A stretch of DNA of 64,000 nt from Streptomyces hygroscopicus (GTDB taxonomy: Bacteria > Actinomycetota > Actinomycetes > Streptomycetales > Streptomycetaceae). Below the pieces are notes generated by a model, which worked only from the letters and a program-made list of their open reading frames with translations, did no database searches and had not been told where the DNA came from. Where the stretch lies: the NCBI RefSeq assembly GCF_026168105.1, contig NZ_LBMW01000023.1, positions 1 through 64,000 on the forward strand, read 5' to 3'. A program made the translations under genes and the position numbers. Below, piece after piece: positions 25,278 through 34,477 of this stretch (within the stretch, counting starts at the first letter, position 1; every line of letters starts with the position of its first letter).

Positions 25278-27230
25278 ATGACTGTCACCACACCCGAGGG
25301 CTTAGGGACGGAAGTGCCGGACCCGACCCATCCGTCGAACCCGGTCCCCTCCCCGTCGAACCCGGTCCCCTCACTGTCGGCCTCTTCCGTGTCGGCCCCG
25401 GAACACCCGGTCGCCGCCGCACTGGCCCACCTGCTTCTCGAGGGTGCGGAGCGCGACCGCAGGCACGGCACCTGGCGCGAGATGATCTCCCGCCCCGCGT
25501 TCTCGTACCGGTCCGGCCTCTCCCTCGCCGGCCGGGCCGCACTCTCGTACGACCGCCTGCGCCTCCTGAACGGCGTCCTCGACGACCCGGTGCGGTTCGC
25601 CGCCGACCCGCACCGGCTGGCCGCGCTGCACGAGTGGATCGGTCCGGTCGACGGAGGGCTGACGACCCTCGCGAGCATCCACTACAACCTCTTCCTCGGC
25701 AGCCTCGTCGACCACGACCACGCGGGCCGGGACCTGTCCGCCTTCACCTCCCTCCAGCGCACGGGAACGTTCCTGTGCACGGAAGTGGAGCACGGCAACG
25801 ACGTGGCAGCCATGGAGACCGTCGCGGTTCTCGACCGTACGAGCGGCGGGTTCCGTCTGCACACGCCGACGCCCGGCGCGCAGAAGTTCATGCCCAACAC
25901 CAGCCTGACCGGCGGGCCCAAGACCGCGGTCGTCGCGGCCCGGCTCATCGTGGACGACGAGGACCAGGGCGTCTTCCTCTTCCTCACCCCGCTCAGCGAC
26001 CACACCGGACACCTGCCCGGAGTGACGGTCCGCCCGCTGCCGGAGCGCACCGGCACCCCCGTCGACCACGCCCTCACCTCCTTCGACCACCTGTGGTTGC
26101 CGCACGAGGCGCTCCTGCAGGCCGAGCACGGCCGTCTCGCCCGGGACGGCGCCCTGGCCAGCAGCCTCGGCAACAAGCGCAAGCGGCTCCTGCGCTCCAT
26201 CAACCGCGTCACCATGGGCAAGCTCTGCATGAGCGCCGGCACCCTGGGCATGGCACGCGCCGCGCTCGCGATAGCGGTCCGCTATTCCCACAGCCGCCTC
26301 ATCGCAGGTCCCAGGGCCGGCGAGCGCATCCCGGTCGCCGCGCACCGCAGCCACCACAGCCGGCTGCTCGACGCGCTGGCGACGGCGTACGCGATGACGT
26401 TCCTGCACCGCACAGTGGTGGACCGGTTCGCCGCGCACACCGAGGAGGACCGCGAGGAGGTGGAGCGGCTCGCGGCGATCGCCAAGGGCTGGATCACCTG
26501 GCAGGCACGGGACATCACCGCCGAATGCCGGGAACGCTGTGGCGCGCAGGGCCTGTTCCCCGCCAACGGCATCTCGGACCTGTCGGCCAACATCGAGGGC
26601 GGTATCACCGCCGAGGGCGACAACCTGGTGATCTGGGTGAAGGCGGCCTCCGAGATGGTCTTCGGCCACCGGGCGGCACCCCCGGACACCGTGCCGCACG
26701 CCGACCTGACGCACCTTCCCTTTCTGCGGGGCCTGCTCGCCCAGGTCGAGGTCATCTGGCAGGCACGGGCCCGCGCGGCCCTGCGCGAGGGCCCGTCCGG
26801 CGACCCGGTCGGCCGCTGGAACGTCACCTCCTCGGCAGCCCTGGAGATGGTCTCCGCGCACGCCCGCCTGCAGGCCGCGGACGCCTTCGCCGCCGCGGCC
26901 GAGCGCGCGGCAGACCCGAGGGCCCGCCGACTGCTCCGCTCCCTGTGCCGCCTGTTCCTGCTCCGCCAGATCGACGGCCACACCGGAGACCTGCTCGCGG
27001 AGGGCCATATGACCCCGGATCAGGTGAAGGCTCTGCCGAAGACACTGGACACGGTCGTCGCCGACCTCGCACCGCACATGATGACCCTGGTCGACGCGTT
27101 CGACTTCCCGGCGGAAATGCTGTCGGCGATCCCGATCGCCAGCGGGGGGTCGATCGTGCGGACGATGACGATGACGGAGGCGGACTCGGAGACGACCGCG
27201 GGGTCGGTGTCCGTACCGGGCCGGCGCTGA
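25278..27230 (+). CDS. aco: Acyl-CoA oxidase (Aco-like, butenolide biosynthesis)
   Basis: The 650-aa flavoenzyme has the long acyl-CoA oxidase architecture. A central domain carries LCTEVEHGNDVAAMET, equivalent to the TELGHGSN flavin loop, then a beta domain (FMPNTSLTGGPKTAVVAAR) and two helical domains (RCGAQGLFPANGIS, reminiscent of the CGGxGY region). It should form an alpha,beta-double bond in an acyl-CoA with release of H2O2. Next to AvaR-type receptors and a P450 it is the expected enzyme for the avenolide skeleton. An N-terminal Pro/Ser/Val repeat (about 12-35) looks like linker expansion. Confidence 0.9.
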   Translation: MTVTTPEGLGTEVPDPTHPSNPVPSPSNPVPSLSASSVSAPEHPVAAALAHLLLEGAERDRRHGTWREMISRPAFSYRSGLSLAGRAALSYDRLRLLNGVLDDPVRFAADPHRLAALHEWIGPVDGGLTTLASIHYNLFLGSLVDHDHAGRDLSAFTSLQRTGTFLCTEVEHGNDVAAMETVAVLDRTSGGFRLHTPTPGAQKFMPNTSLTGGPKTAVVAARLIVDDEDQGVFLFLTPLSDHTGHLPGVTVRPLPERTGTPVDHALTSFDHLWLPHEALLQAEHGRLARDGALASSLGNKRKRLLRSINRVTMGKLCMSAGTLGMARAALAIAVRYSHSRLIAGPRAGERIPVAAHRSHHSRLLDALATAYAMTFLHRTVVDRFAAHTEEDREEVERLAAIAKGWITWQARDITAECRERCGAQGLFPANGISDLSANIEGGITAEGDNLVIWVKAASEMVFGHRAAPPDTVPHADLTHLPFLRGLLAQVEVIWQARARAALREGPSGDPVGRWNVTSSAALEMVSAHARLQAADAFAAAAERAADPRARRLLRSLCRLFLLRQIDGHTGDLLAEGHMTPDQVKALPKTLDTVVADLAPHMMTLVDAFDFPAEMLSAIPIASGGSIVRTMTMTEADSETTAGSVSVPGRR

Positions 27231-27705
27231 GGCGAGCAGGCCACGCGGACGGACGAATCACGACCCGGGCTGGTGCCAGTGCCGGTGCTGGCGCTGGCAC
27301 TGGTGCTGGTGGTTGTGCCGGTGCGGATGATCTCCCCGTTGCGTTTCCGACGGCCTTCGGGAGGACCCAACGAACAACGGCATCGGGGTCCGGCCGGACG
27401 CGGGCTCGGGACCCCACCCCGTGCACCGCGAGCAGCCCCTGTTCGGGGCTTCACCCCAGGTCAGCTGGATGAGGACCGCCGAGGACCTCACCCCTCCGGC
27501 CGAAGACGAGGTGCCCGAGGCAGCCGTACGAGACCGCCATGCCGGACCAGACGGTGACGGCGGTCGTCACAAACGTAACGGCCGGGCCACCAGCGAGGAT
27601 GCCGCGCAGCCGAGCCTGGATCGGGTACCCGACGGCCCCGAAACACGACTCCGCCGGAACAGGGGCGACCACCGCGGAACGCATCCGCTAGGCTGTCACC
27701 GATCC
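27231..27705. other. Gap between aco and tRNA-Arg
   Basis: No convincing gene is seen. 27270-27325 is low complexity (GTGCCGGTGCTGGC-type). A minus frame (27451-27684) has one hydrophobic stretch but no recognisable family or ribosome site. Confidence 0.4.
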
Positions 27706-27781
27706 GCCTTCGTAGCTCAGGGGATAGAGCACCGCTCTCCTAAAGCGGGTGTCGCAGGTTCGAATCCTGCCGGGGGCACCA
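27706..27781 (+). tRNA. tRNA-Arg (anticodon CCT)
   Basis: The 76-nt gene includes an encoded CCA end. Acceptor GCCTTCG pairs with CGGGGGC using two G-T pairs. The D-arm is TAGCTCAGGGGATAGAGCA. The anticodon stem CCGCT/AGCGG encloses loop CTCCTAA with anticodon CCT. The T-arm is GCAGGTTCGAATCCTGC. It reads AGG codons. The 3' end is a typical integration site, and integrase remains lie right behind it. Confidence 0.97.
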
Positions 27782-27788
27782 GACAAAA

Positions 27789-27819
27789 GGCCCCGGACCG
27801 ATCATGGTCCGGGGCCTTT
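27789..27819 (+). terminator. tRNA terminator hairpin
   Basis: GGCCCCGGACC (27789-27799) pairs perfectly with GGTCCGGGGCC (27806-27816) and is followed by TTT. Confidence 0.85.
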
Positions 27820-27849
27820 GACATCCAGCTTTGACATCAACGCGGGCAG

Positions 27850-28560
27850 TCACTGACGACCGGGGCGCCTCCGCAGCAGCCGGTCCATGTGGCCCATGGC
27901 CTCGCGCTGGGTGTCCTGCACGACGTGTGTGTACACGTCACGACGCGGGGCGCGACTCCGGCCGCGGTGAGAAGGGTCGCGGTGCCGTGCCGGGCGTCGT
28001 GCAGCCGGATGACGCGGAGGCCGGCGGACTGGGCGATGCGGGTGAAGGAGCGGTACAGGTTGCGCGGCTCGACCGGGCGGCCGGTGCGGGTGGTGAAGAC
28101 ATAGGCCGACTCCTGCCACTTCTCCCCCGCCTTCGCGCGGGCAGCTGCCTGCCGCAACCGGTGTCAGCGCAGGGGCGCGATGCAGAGCGCAGAGAGCGGG
28201 ACGGCCACGGCGACGGCGGCTCTTGGGGTCGTCGTCATAGAGGACGCCACGGCGGCGCTGCGTCTGCTGCCGGACGTAGAGGACGCGGTCGTCGAGGTCG
28301 AGGTCAGACCACCGAAGGCCGACGATCTCTCCTCGGCGGAGGCCCATGGCGATAACGAGGACGAAGGCCGCGTAGAGCGGGTCTTTGCGGGAGGCCGCGA
28401 GGAAGTCGAGCGTCTCCTCGAGGTCCAGGGCTTCAGCTCGCGGCTGTCGGTGCGGGGTGGCTCGACGGGCTTGGCGACGTTGCGGGTGATCAGTTCCTCG
28501 CGGCAGGCGGAGGAGAGGGCCGAGCGCAGAACTCGGTGCGATTCCTTTGCCGTTGCCGCC
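27850..28560 (-). pseudogene. Tyrosine-recombinase (phage/ICE integrase) relic
   Basis: Pieces of an integrase catalytic domain appear on the minus strand in alternating frames: LDFLAASRKDPLYAAFVLVI, MGLRRGEIVGLRWSDLDLD (box I Arg), YVFTTRTGRPVEPRNLYRSF, RVIRLHDARHGTATLLTAAG (HxxR), and VYTHVVQDTQREAMGHMDRL (nucleophile Tyr). At least two frameshifts separate them and the DNA-binding N-terminus is missing. Position directly behind tRNA-Arg marks it as the integrase of an element that entered there. Confidence 0.85.
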
Positions 28561-28599
28561 GTGGTCTCCTACTCCAGGCGGACGAGGAAGCGGCGTACG

Positions 28600-28997
28600 T
28601 CGGCGACGCCGAGGGAGCATGGGCATCGCCGCCCCGCAGATCGGCATCGCCCGAGCCACCGCCGTCGTCATGCCGGCCGACGACGCCCCCTGCCGTCATC
28701 CTGCTCAACCCCCGCATCACCGACCGCTCCGAGGAGACGGACCAGCAGTACGAGGGATGCCTCAGCTTCTTCGACGTCCGCGGTTTGGTCCCCCGTCAAC
28801 TGAAGATCACGGTGGAGGCCACCTCCCTGACCGGCGAGACCACGACGACCGAGTACGAACGCGGACTCGCCCGTCTCATCCACCACGAAATCGACCACCT
28901 CGGCGGACTTCTCTACACGGCACACATGCTGCCCGGGGTCGATCCGATCCCCGTGGAGGAGTACCGGCAGACCGGGCGAGCTTGGGCATACGAGTAG
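28600..28997 (+). pseudogene. def: Peptide deformylase, truncated and frameshifted
   Basis: Motif 1 survives in one frame (MGIAAPQIGIARATAVVMPA). After a frameshift near 28685 the rest follows (AVILLNPRITDRSEETDQQY, EGCLSFFDVRGLVP with the metal Cys, and HHEIDHLGGLLYTAHML with HExxH). The N-terminal 30-40 residues are missing where it abuts the integrase relic. A working enzyme would remove formyl from N-terminal Met. The 3' part has an intact frame to TAG at 28995, so the decay may be recent. Confidence 0.85.
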
Positions 28998-29169
28998 GAC
29001 CGATATCAGCAACGCCGGCGCCTGCCGTGATGCCGGCTCAGGACTGGGATCAGAATGAGGTGCGCTCGCCGCTCGTCAATGACGGGCTGCCAGTTCTCGT
29101 TGCCAGGCAGGGGTGGGTGCGGCCAAGACGCGCGGTGGGGGCGGGCGGGCTCAGGAAACAGCCCAGGCG

Positions 29170-29763
29170 CTACGGCGCGGGCGGCTTGCTTGGCGGTTCC
29201 CAGCCCTGGGTGAGGATGTCGAAGATTTCCTCGACGGCGGCCCGGCGGTCCTGCCGCCCGCGAGCGATAACCGGGATCTGGAGTACGAATCGAGCAAGAG
29301 CCACACATGCGAGGTTGTCGTGGTCCACGCCGATCTCGTCGGCGATGGCTGCACTGAGGCCGTCGGTGTGCCGGGTCCACATGCGTTCGGCGTACTCGCG
29401 TAGCGCCGGCGTTGAGTCGACCAGGTTGGTGAACTCGGTCATCTGTGGATGCGCCGCGATCGGCAGCCAGGTGTCGAGGACGTGCTGTCGGAGGGCATCG
29501 AGGATGCTCTGGCCGGATGCCCGCTGCCGCACCGCGGCGGTCAGTTCTGACTCCCGGTCCTCGTCCTCGTCGAATACCAGCGCTTCCTTGCCGCTGAAGT
29601 GCTTGAACACCGTAGCGGTCGACACGTCGGCGGCGTCGGCGATGTCACGGATGCCCACCTGGTCGTAACCGCGCTCCAGAAAGAGCTGCAGCGCGGCGTC
29701 GGCGATCGCCTGTCGGGTGGCCGCCTTCTTGCGTTCGCGGCGGCCGACGGGGGGAACGGTCAT
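29170..29763 (-). CDS. TetR-family transcriptional regulator
   Basis: The 197-aa regulator has HTH TRQAIADAALQLFLERGYDQ and IRDIADAADVSTATVFKHF (about 15-60), with a C-terminal domain of the TetR_C_7/AcrR-like kind. It is divergent from the FAD monooxygenase gene (260-bp gap) and probably represses it. The ATG at 29763 opens MTVPPVGRRERKK, the usual length before the HTH. Confidence 0.9.
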   Translation of the reverse strand: MTVPPVGRRERKKAATRQAIADAALQLFLERGYDQVGIRDIADAADVSTATVFKHFSGKEALVFDEDEDRESELTAAVRQRASGQSILDALRQHVLDTWLPIAAHPQMTEFTNLVDSTPALREYAERMWTRHTDGLSAAIADEIGVDHDNLACVALARFVLQIPVIARGRQDRRAAVEEIFDILTQGWEPPSKPPAP

Positions 29764-30022
29764 GACTTGAGCGTATCCGATAGTCGAACCCTTGGAAAAG
29801 TTGACTCGTTGCACTTTTGCATTTGATCTGCTTTTGTAGGCGTGGCAGTTAGTCGAGCGGCACATCCTCGCCGGCATGCAGATCGCCTGCACCGCACAGC
29901 TGGTCGCCGTCACGTTCATCGAGGGAACCCCGCTGCGGGGCCCGTCCGAGACCGAGGTCGCCCCCGGAACGCCCTGGCCCGCTCGCCCGATGCCCCCTCT
30001 TCGTCGACCGAAAGGAACAACC

Positions 30023-31186
30023 ATGAACTCCCCAGAACCCGCCCGCGCCGGCATCAGCATCATCGGCGCCGGACCCGGCGGCCTGACCTGCGCCCGCATC
30101 CTCCAGCAGCGCGGCATCGCGGTCACCGTCTACGACCGTGACCCGAGCCCCGACGCACGCAACCAGGGCGGAACCCTCGACCTGCACGCCGACAACGGTC
30201 AAATCGCCCTGCGCGAAGCCGGCCTGCTCGACGAGTTCTTCCAGCTGGCCCGCCCCGAAGGGCAAGAAATGCGGCAGATGGACCCCACCGGCCAGATCAC
30301 GTCCCACAAAGTCCCCGAGACCGACGAGCTCTTCAAACCGGAAATCGACCGCGGCCAGCTGCGCAGCCTGCTCCTCGACTCCCTGCACCCGGGAACCGTG
30401 CACTGGGGCCGCGCCCTCGACACGATCAGCGGGCCCACCGACGGGCCGCGGCAGTTGCGCTTCGCCGACGGCACGACCATCGAGACCGATCTGGTCATCG
30501 GCGCCGACGGCGCCTTCTCCCGGGTACGCCCGGCCGTGTCCCCCGCCGTCCCCCAGTACACCGGGGTGAGCTTCCTGGAGGCATGGTTCTCCGACGTCGA
30601 CAACCGGCACCCCGATATTGCCGAGCTGGTCGGTTGGGGCAGCGCCCACGCAGCCGACGGCAAGCGTGGCCTGTTCGCCCAGCGCAACGGCGGAGACCAC
30701 ATCCGCGTCTACATCATCCAACGAGTCCCGGTCGACTGGATCAGCACGAGCGGCCTGACGACCGACGACACCCACGGCATCCGCACCGTGCTCTGCGACG
30801 AGTACGCCCACTGGTCGCCCCGCATGCGCCAGATGATCACCGAAAACGACGGCCCCTACGTCGACCGCCCCCTCTTCGCCCTCCCGGTCCCGCACACCTG
30901 GGAACACAACCCGACGGTGACCCTGCTCGGCGACGCCGCCCACCTCATGCCCCCGCTCGGCGTCGGCGTCAACCTCGCCATGCTCGACGCCAGCGAACTC
31001 GCCCTCGCCCTAGCCAACGCCGCCACCGTCGACGACGCCATCCGCACCTACGAGAAGACCATGCTCCCCCGCTCCACCGAGACGGCCAAGGTCCTCGAAC
31101 ACGGCGCCGAGCACCTGCTGTCCACTGACGTACCCGACTTCGACAGCGACAGCGACGCCCCGCCCCAAGGAGCGGGATCACAGTGA
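30023..31186 (+). CDS. FAD-dependent monooxygenase (TetX-like)
   Basis: The 387-aa flavoprotein hydroxylase has the Rossmann GxGxxG in IIGAGPGGLTCARIL (about 12-26), a GGTLDLH substrate-domain segment, DG in VIGADGAFSRVRP (about 155), and the FAD-phosphate motif LLGDAAHLMPPLGVGVNLAM (GDAAH-xxP, about 298). This is the arrangement of TetX and related group A monooxygenases. The substrate is unknown, so tetracycline inactivation should not be assumed. The ATG follows AAAGGA. The C-terminal tail DFDSDSDAPPQGAGSQ is unusual and ends inside the flanking IS, suggesting the IS replaced the native end. Confidence 0.9.
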   Translation: MNSPEPARAGISIIGAGPGGLTCARILQQRGIAVTVYDRDPSPDARNQGGTLDLHADNGQIALREAGLLDEFFQLARPEGQEMRQMDPTGQITSHKVPETDELFKPEIDRGQLRSLLLDSLHPGTVHWGRALDTISGPTDGPRQLRFADGTTIETDLVIGADGAFSRVRPAVSPAVPQYTGVSFLEAWFSDVDNRHPDIAELVGWGSAHAADGKRGLFAQRNGGDHIRVYIIQRVPVDWISTSGLTTDDTHGIRTVLCDEYAHWSPRMRQMITENDGPYVDRPLFALPVPHTWEHNPTVTLLGDAAHLMPPLGVGVNLAMLDASELALALANAATVDDAIRTYEKTMLPRSTETAKVLEHGAEHLLSTDVPDFDSDSDAPPQGAGSQ

Positions 31187-32050
31187 GGTCTTCAGCCGAC
31201 GCCAGCAGATGCTGGCGCAGCCCAGGCTGACGAAGGCTTGGTGGATGTCGTCGCGAATCTCCCAGCGGATACGCAGGCGCCGGAACCAGTGCAGCAACGC
31301 GAGGGCGCCCTCCACGACCCAGCGGTGGATTCCGAGACCGGAGCCGTGCCCGGTGCCGCGTCGAGCGATGATTGGGGTGATTTCCAACCGGCGGACGCGG
31401 TCACGGTACACGTCATGGTCGTAGCCGCGGTCGGCGTAGAGGCGTCGGGGACGACACAGCGGTTGGCCGCACCTGCCGCGGATCGGTGGAACGGCCTGGA
31501 TTAGCGGGATCAGCTGGGTGACGTCGTTACGGTTTCCGCCGGTCAGGGTCACCGCCAGAGGGATGCCATGCGCCTCGACAATCACGTGGTGCCTGCTGCC
31601 GGTCCTGACCTGGTCCACCGGGGAGCGTCCGGTGGCCGGCCCGCCCTTCAGTGCGCGTACGTGCGAAGAGCCGACGGCGGCCCGGGAGAAGTCCAGCATC
31701 CCGGCCGAACGTAGTTCGGCGAGCAGCAACTCGTGCAGGCGCTGCCACACCCCGGCCTCGTTCCAGTCCCGCAGCCGCCGCCAGCAGCTCATTCCCGAGC
31801 CGAAGTCGAACTCCCGCGGCAGGTGCCGCCACGGGATGCCGGTGTACAGCACGAACAGGATCCCGAACAGCACCCGGCGGTCATCGATCCGCCGCCGCCC
31901 CGGATACCGGAAACGCCGCTCGGCCACCGGCAGCAGCGGCTCGATTCGCTCCCACAGCCCGTCCTCGACCAGCCACGGCTTGCTCCCGCCACGCGTCTCG
32001 GCCGCACCCGCCCCCTGCCTGGCACGCACAACGAACTGACAGACCGTCAT
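31178..32050 (-). mobile_element. IS5-family transposase with altered catalytic triad
   Basis: The 290-aa single-ORF transposase has the IS5 N-terminal domain (LWERIEPLLPVAERRFRYPG, GIPWRHLPREFDFGSGMSCW) and a DDE core. The second Asp (LYADRGYDHD) and the Glu (HRWVVEGALALLHWFRRLR) are present. The first Asp, normally in VDSSHVRAL, is Gly (AAVGSSHVRAL, codon GGC near 31670), so it is probably inactive. Terminal inverted repeats could not be fixed by eye. Its 3' end overlaps the monooxygenase 3' end by 9 bp, tail to tail. Confidence 0.85.
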
Positions 32051-32227
32051 TTCCCGGCGGCGAACACCTCGTTCTGATCCCAGCCCTTGGTCGAGTCTGC
32101 ATGGCTGCAAGCACCTCCGCTCGTCCAGACAACTCCTGCCGATCAAACGGCGAGTCCGGTGCCTGCGAGGCTTCCGCCGACGAGATCGGGTCGGTACCGG
32201 ACCTGGCGCGGGATCCGTGGGGTCACT

Positions 32228-32647
32228 TCATCGGTGTTCGGTGAGCAGCGCGGTGAGGCTGTCGGTGATCTGGTTGCGGGCGGCCGGCGGCAGTGAGGCC
32301 AGGCGGTGTTCGATCTCCTGGTCGAGCGTTGTGGCGGCGGCATCCAGGAGCGCGCGTCCCTGTGCGGTGAGCTCCACGATGGAGGAGCGCCGGTTGGTGG
32401 GGTGAGGCTGGCGCTGGACGTGGCCGGCCTTTTCGATCCGGTCCACGGCTTGGCTGGCGCCGCCGCTGGTGATGGCGAGTTGGTCGGCGATGTCCTGGAC
32501 ACGGCAGTGGGGGGTCTGGGCGATGACGCGCATCGGCAGGTAGTGGGCGAGCGGCAGGTCATGGGTCGTGCGCAGGGCGGTGTCTGCTTCGTTCCACAGG
32601 TGGATCTGGGCGCGCACCACAAGCCGCAGGAAGTCCTCGTTGTTCAC
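32228..32647 (-). CDS. MarR-family transcriptional regulator
   Basis: The 139-aa winged-helix protein has RVQDIADQLAITSGGASQAV in the recognition region, DRIEKAGHVQRQPHPTNRRS (wing, N-R in place of D-x-R), and a C-terminal dimer helix. The GTG at 32647 has GAGGAG 7 bases upstream; the in-frame ATG 16 codons earlier overlaps the operator region and has no ribosome site. It is divergent from a hydrolase-SDR pair which it probably controls. Confidence 0.88.
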   Translation of the reverse strand: MNNEDFLRLVVRAQIHLWNEADTALRTTHDLPLAHYLPMRVIAQTPHCRVQDIADQLAITSGGASQAVDRIEKAGHVQRQPHPTNRRSSIVELTAQGRALLDAAATTLDQEIEHRLASLPPAARNQITDSLTALLTEHR

Positions 32648-32678
32648 CGATCCGCTCCTCAATACCTTGCCACCATGG

Positions 32679-32715
32679 TTCATAGTGCTTAACATCTTAT
32701 CTCTAATGAACTATG
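32679..32715. promoter_or_regulatory. Inverted repeat between MarR and hydrolase genes
   Basis: CATAGT (32681-32686) and ACTATG (32710-32715) face each other in an AT-rich 90-bp divergent promoter region. This stretch is notably low in GC for the window. Confidence 0.45.
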
Positions 32716-32741
32716 GCTTCCAACACTGAGGACGTACAGCC

Positions 32742-33662
32742 ATGAGCACCACCCAGATGGACAATGTCACCGCCCTGCTGCGCGGCTCTCAGCTCGACCT
32801 GGCACAGGATCCACTGACGATGCGTCCGGTGTACCGCGCAATGCTCACCGCCGCTCCGGTACCCGCCGACGTGCAAACCGAACCGACCGCACTCGGCAGG
32901 GTCCCCGCCCTGCGGGTGCGCATCGAGGGGACGGTCCCTACCGCCACCATCGTGCACTTCCACGGCGGCTGCTACGCCGTGGGCGCCCCGGAGACCAGCC
33001 TCACCGTGGTCGCCAACCTCGCTCGCCGCACCGGCGCCGAGGTGGTCTCCGTCGACTACCGGCTCACCCCCGAACACCGCTATCCGGCCGCCGTCGACGA
33101 CGCCCTCACGGCCTACCGTGCACTGCTGGACGCCGGAGGCGACCCGTTGCGGATCGCGGTCGCGGGGGAGTCGGCCGGGGCCGGTCTGGCGATGGCAACC
33201 CTGCTGGCCGCCCGGCGCGCAGGGCTGCCGCAACCCGCCGCGGCACTCCTGCTGTCACCGTGGGTGGATCTGACCCAGTCCGGCCGCAGCCTGGAGTCCA
33301 AGGCCGAGGTCGACCCGTCGATGACCGCCACCGCCCTGCGCGTGCGGGCCGCGGACTACCTGGGCGACGCCGACCCGCGCGGCGAGCTGGCCAGCCCTGC
33401 CCTCGCCGACCTGCGCGGCCTGCCGCCGATACTCGTCCAGGCCGGCAGCCACGAGGTCCTGCTCGACGACGCGGTGCGCCTGGCCGCGCGTGCCGCCGAA
33501 GGCGACGTCGACGTCACCCTCGACGTCGTGGCCGGGGCACCGCACGTCTTCCAGGCTTTCGCCGCCGTCCTGGACGAGGCCGCCGCGGCGCTCGACCGCG
33601 CCGCGGCCTTCCTGCGCGACCGTCTGCACCCGGCCGCCTCGCCGACGCAGGTCGTGGCATGA
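32742..33662 (+). CDS. Alpha/beta hydrolase (HSL-family esterase)
   Basis: The 306-aa enzyme of the hormone-sensitive-lipase type has an oxyanion-hole HGGCYAVGAPETS (about 72), a nucleophile elbow GESAGAGLAMA (about 145), an Asp-containing region near the C-terminus and a His in GAPHVFQAF (about 272). It hydrolyses acyl esters; the natural substrate is unknown. Its stop overlaps the start of the next gene by ATGA, so the two are translated together. Confidence 0.92.
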   Translation: MSTTQMDNVTALLRGSQLDLAQDPLTMRPVYRAMLTAAPVPADVQTEPTALGRVPALRVRIEGTVPTATIVHFHGGCYAVGAPETSLTVVANLARRTGAEVVSVDYRLTPEHRYPAAVDDALTAYRALLDAGGDPLRIAVAGESAGAGLAMATLLAARRAGLPQPAAALLLSPWVDLTQSGRSLESKAEVDPSMTATALRVRAADYLGDADPRGELASPALADLRGLPPILVQAGSHEVLLDDAVRLAARAAEGDVDVTLDVVAGAPHVFQAFAAVLDEAAAALDRAAAFLRDRLHPAASPTQVVA

Positions 33663-34477
33663 CCGGCCGGCCCACGGCGCTGGTCACCGGAGCCGGCAGC
33701 GGCATCGGCGCCGCCACAGCCCGGCTGCTCGCAGCACAGGGCTACGACCTGATCCTGGTGGCCCGCCGCGAGGACAAACTGGCCGCCGAGGCCGAGTCCT
33801 TGCGCCAGGCGGGAAGCCGAGTCGAAACCCTTTCCGCTGACCTGGCCGACCACCAGGGCCTGCGCACCGTGGTGGACCGCGCCCAGGCCGGCCCGGTGGA
33901 CCTGCTGGTCTCCAACGCCGGTACCGGCGGCTACACACCGCTGACCGACCTCACCCCCGACGACGTCGACCACCTGTGGAGGCTCAACGCCACAGCGCAC
34001 ATCACCCTCACCCGGGCGGTACTCCCGGCGATGCTGCACGCAGGCTCCGGCGGCATCGTTACCGTCGCCTCCCTGCCGGCCTTCAGCGCCGGCCTCGACA
34101 TGGGCTTCCCGCGCACCCTCTACGTGGCCGCGAAGTCCGCCGTCGTGGGTTTCACCCGAAGCCTCGCAGGCGAACTGCGCGGGACCGGGGTGAAAGCCAC
34201 CGTCGTGTGCCCGGGCCTGGTCGACACCGAATGGTCCGGCGGCGCCAACCACGGCGACCCGCGGGCCATGCCCGCCCCTGACGTCGCCCAATCCCTGCTC
34301 ACAGCCCACCGGCAGGGCGAGGTGCTGTGCGTTCCCGGCATCGAGGACCGCGACGTGATCCGACGCTGGACAGACACCGAACCCACCCTGCTGCTCCAGG
34401 GCAACCATGCCGAACTCGCCCCCAGATACCGGCGCCCAGCCCGGAGGGCACCCAGGTCAAGGCCGTTCAAACGCTGA
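33659..34477 (+). CDS. Short-chain dehydrogenase/reductase (SDR)
   Basis: The 272-aa classical SDR has the NAD(P) site TGAGSGIGAATARLLA (about 11-26), LADHQGL, NAG in VSNAGTGGY (about 88), and the active-site Ser and YxxxK (YVAAKSAVVGFTR, about 158). Arg in VARRED after beta2 suggests NADPH. The ATG overlaps the esterase stop. The esterase-SDR pair under a MarR regulator suggests degradation or detoxification of an ester or keto compound. The final 25 residues are Arg/Pro-rich and unlike the family. Confidence 0.92.
   Translation: MTGRPTALVTGAGSGIGAATARLLAAQGYDLILVARREDKLAAEAESLRQAGSRVETLSADLADHQGLRTVVDRAQAGPVDLLVSNAGTGGYTPLTDLTPDDVDHLWRLNATAHITLTRAVLPAMLHAGSGGIVTVASLPAFSAGLDMGFPRTLYVAAKSAVVGFTRSLAGELRGTGVKATVVCPGLVDTEWSGGANHGDPRAMPAPDVAQSLLTAHRQGEVLCVPGIEDRDVIRRWTDTEPTLLLQGNHAELAPRYRRPARRAPRSRPFKR

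Noticed and set aside
27451..27684. 77-aa minus ORF between aco and tRNA-Arg
   Set aside because: One hydrophobic stretch only, no ribosome site and no family pattern.
30023..31186. Calling the flavin monooxygenase a tetracycline-resistance gene
   Set aside because: Motifs are shared by many group A monooxygenases, and substrate cannot be read from sequence alone.
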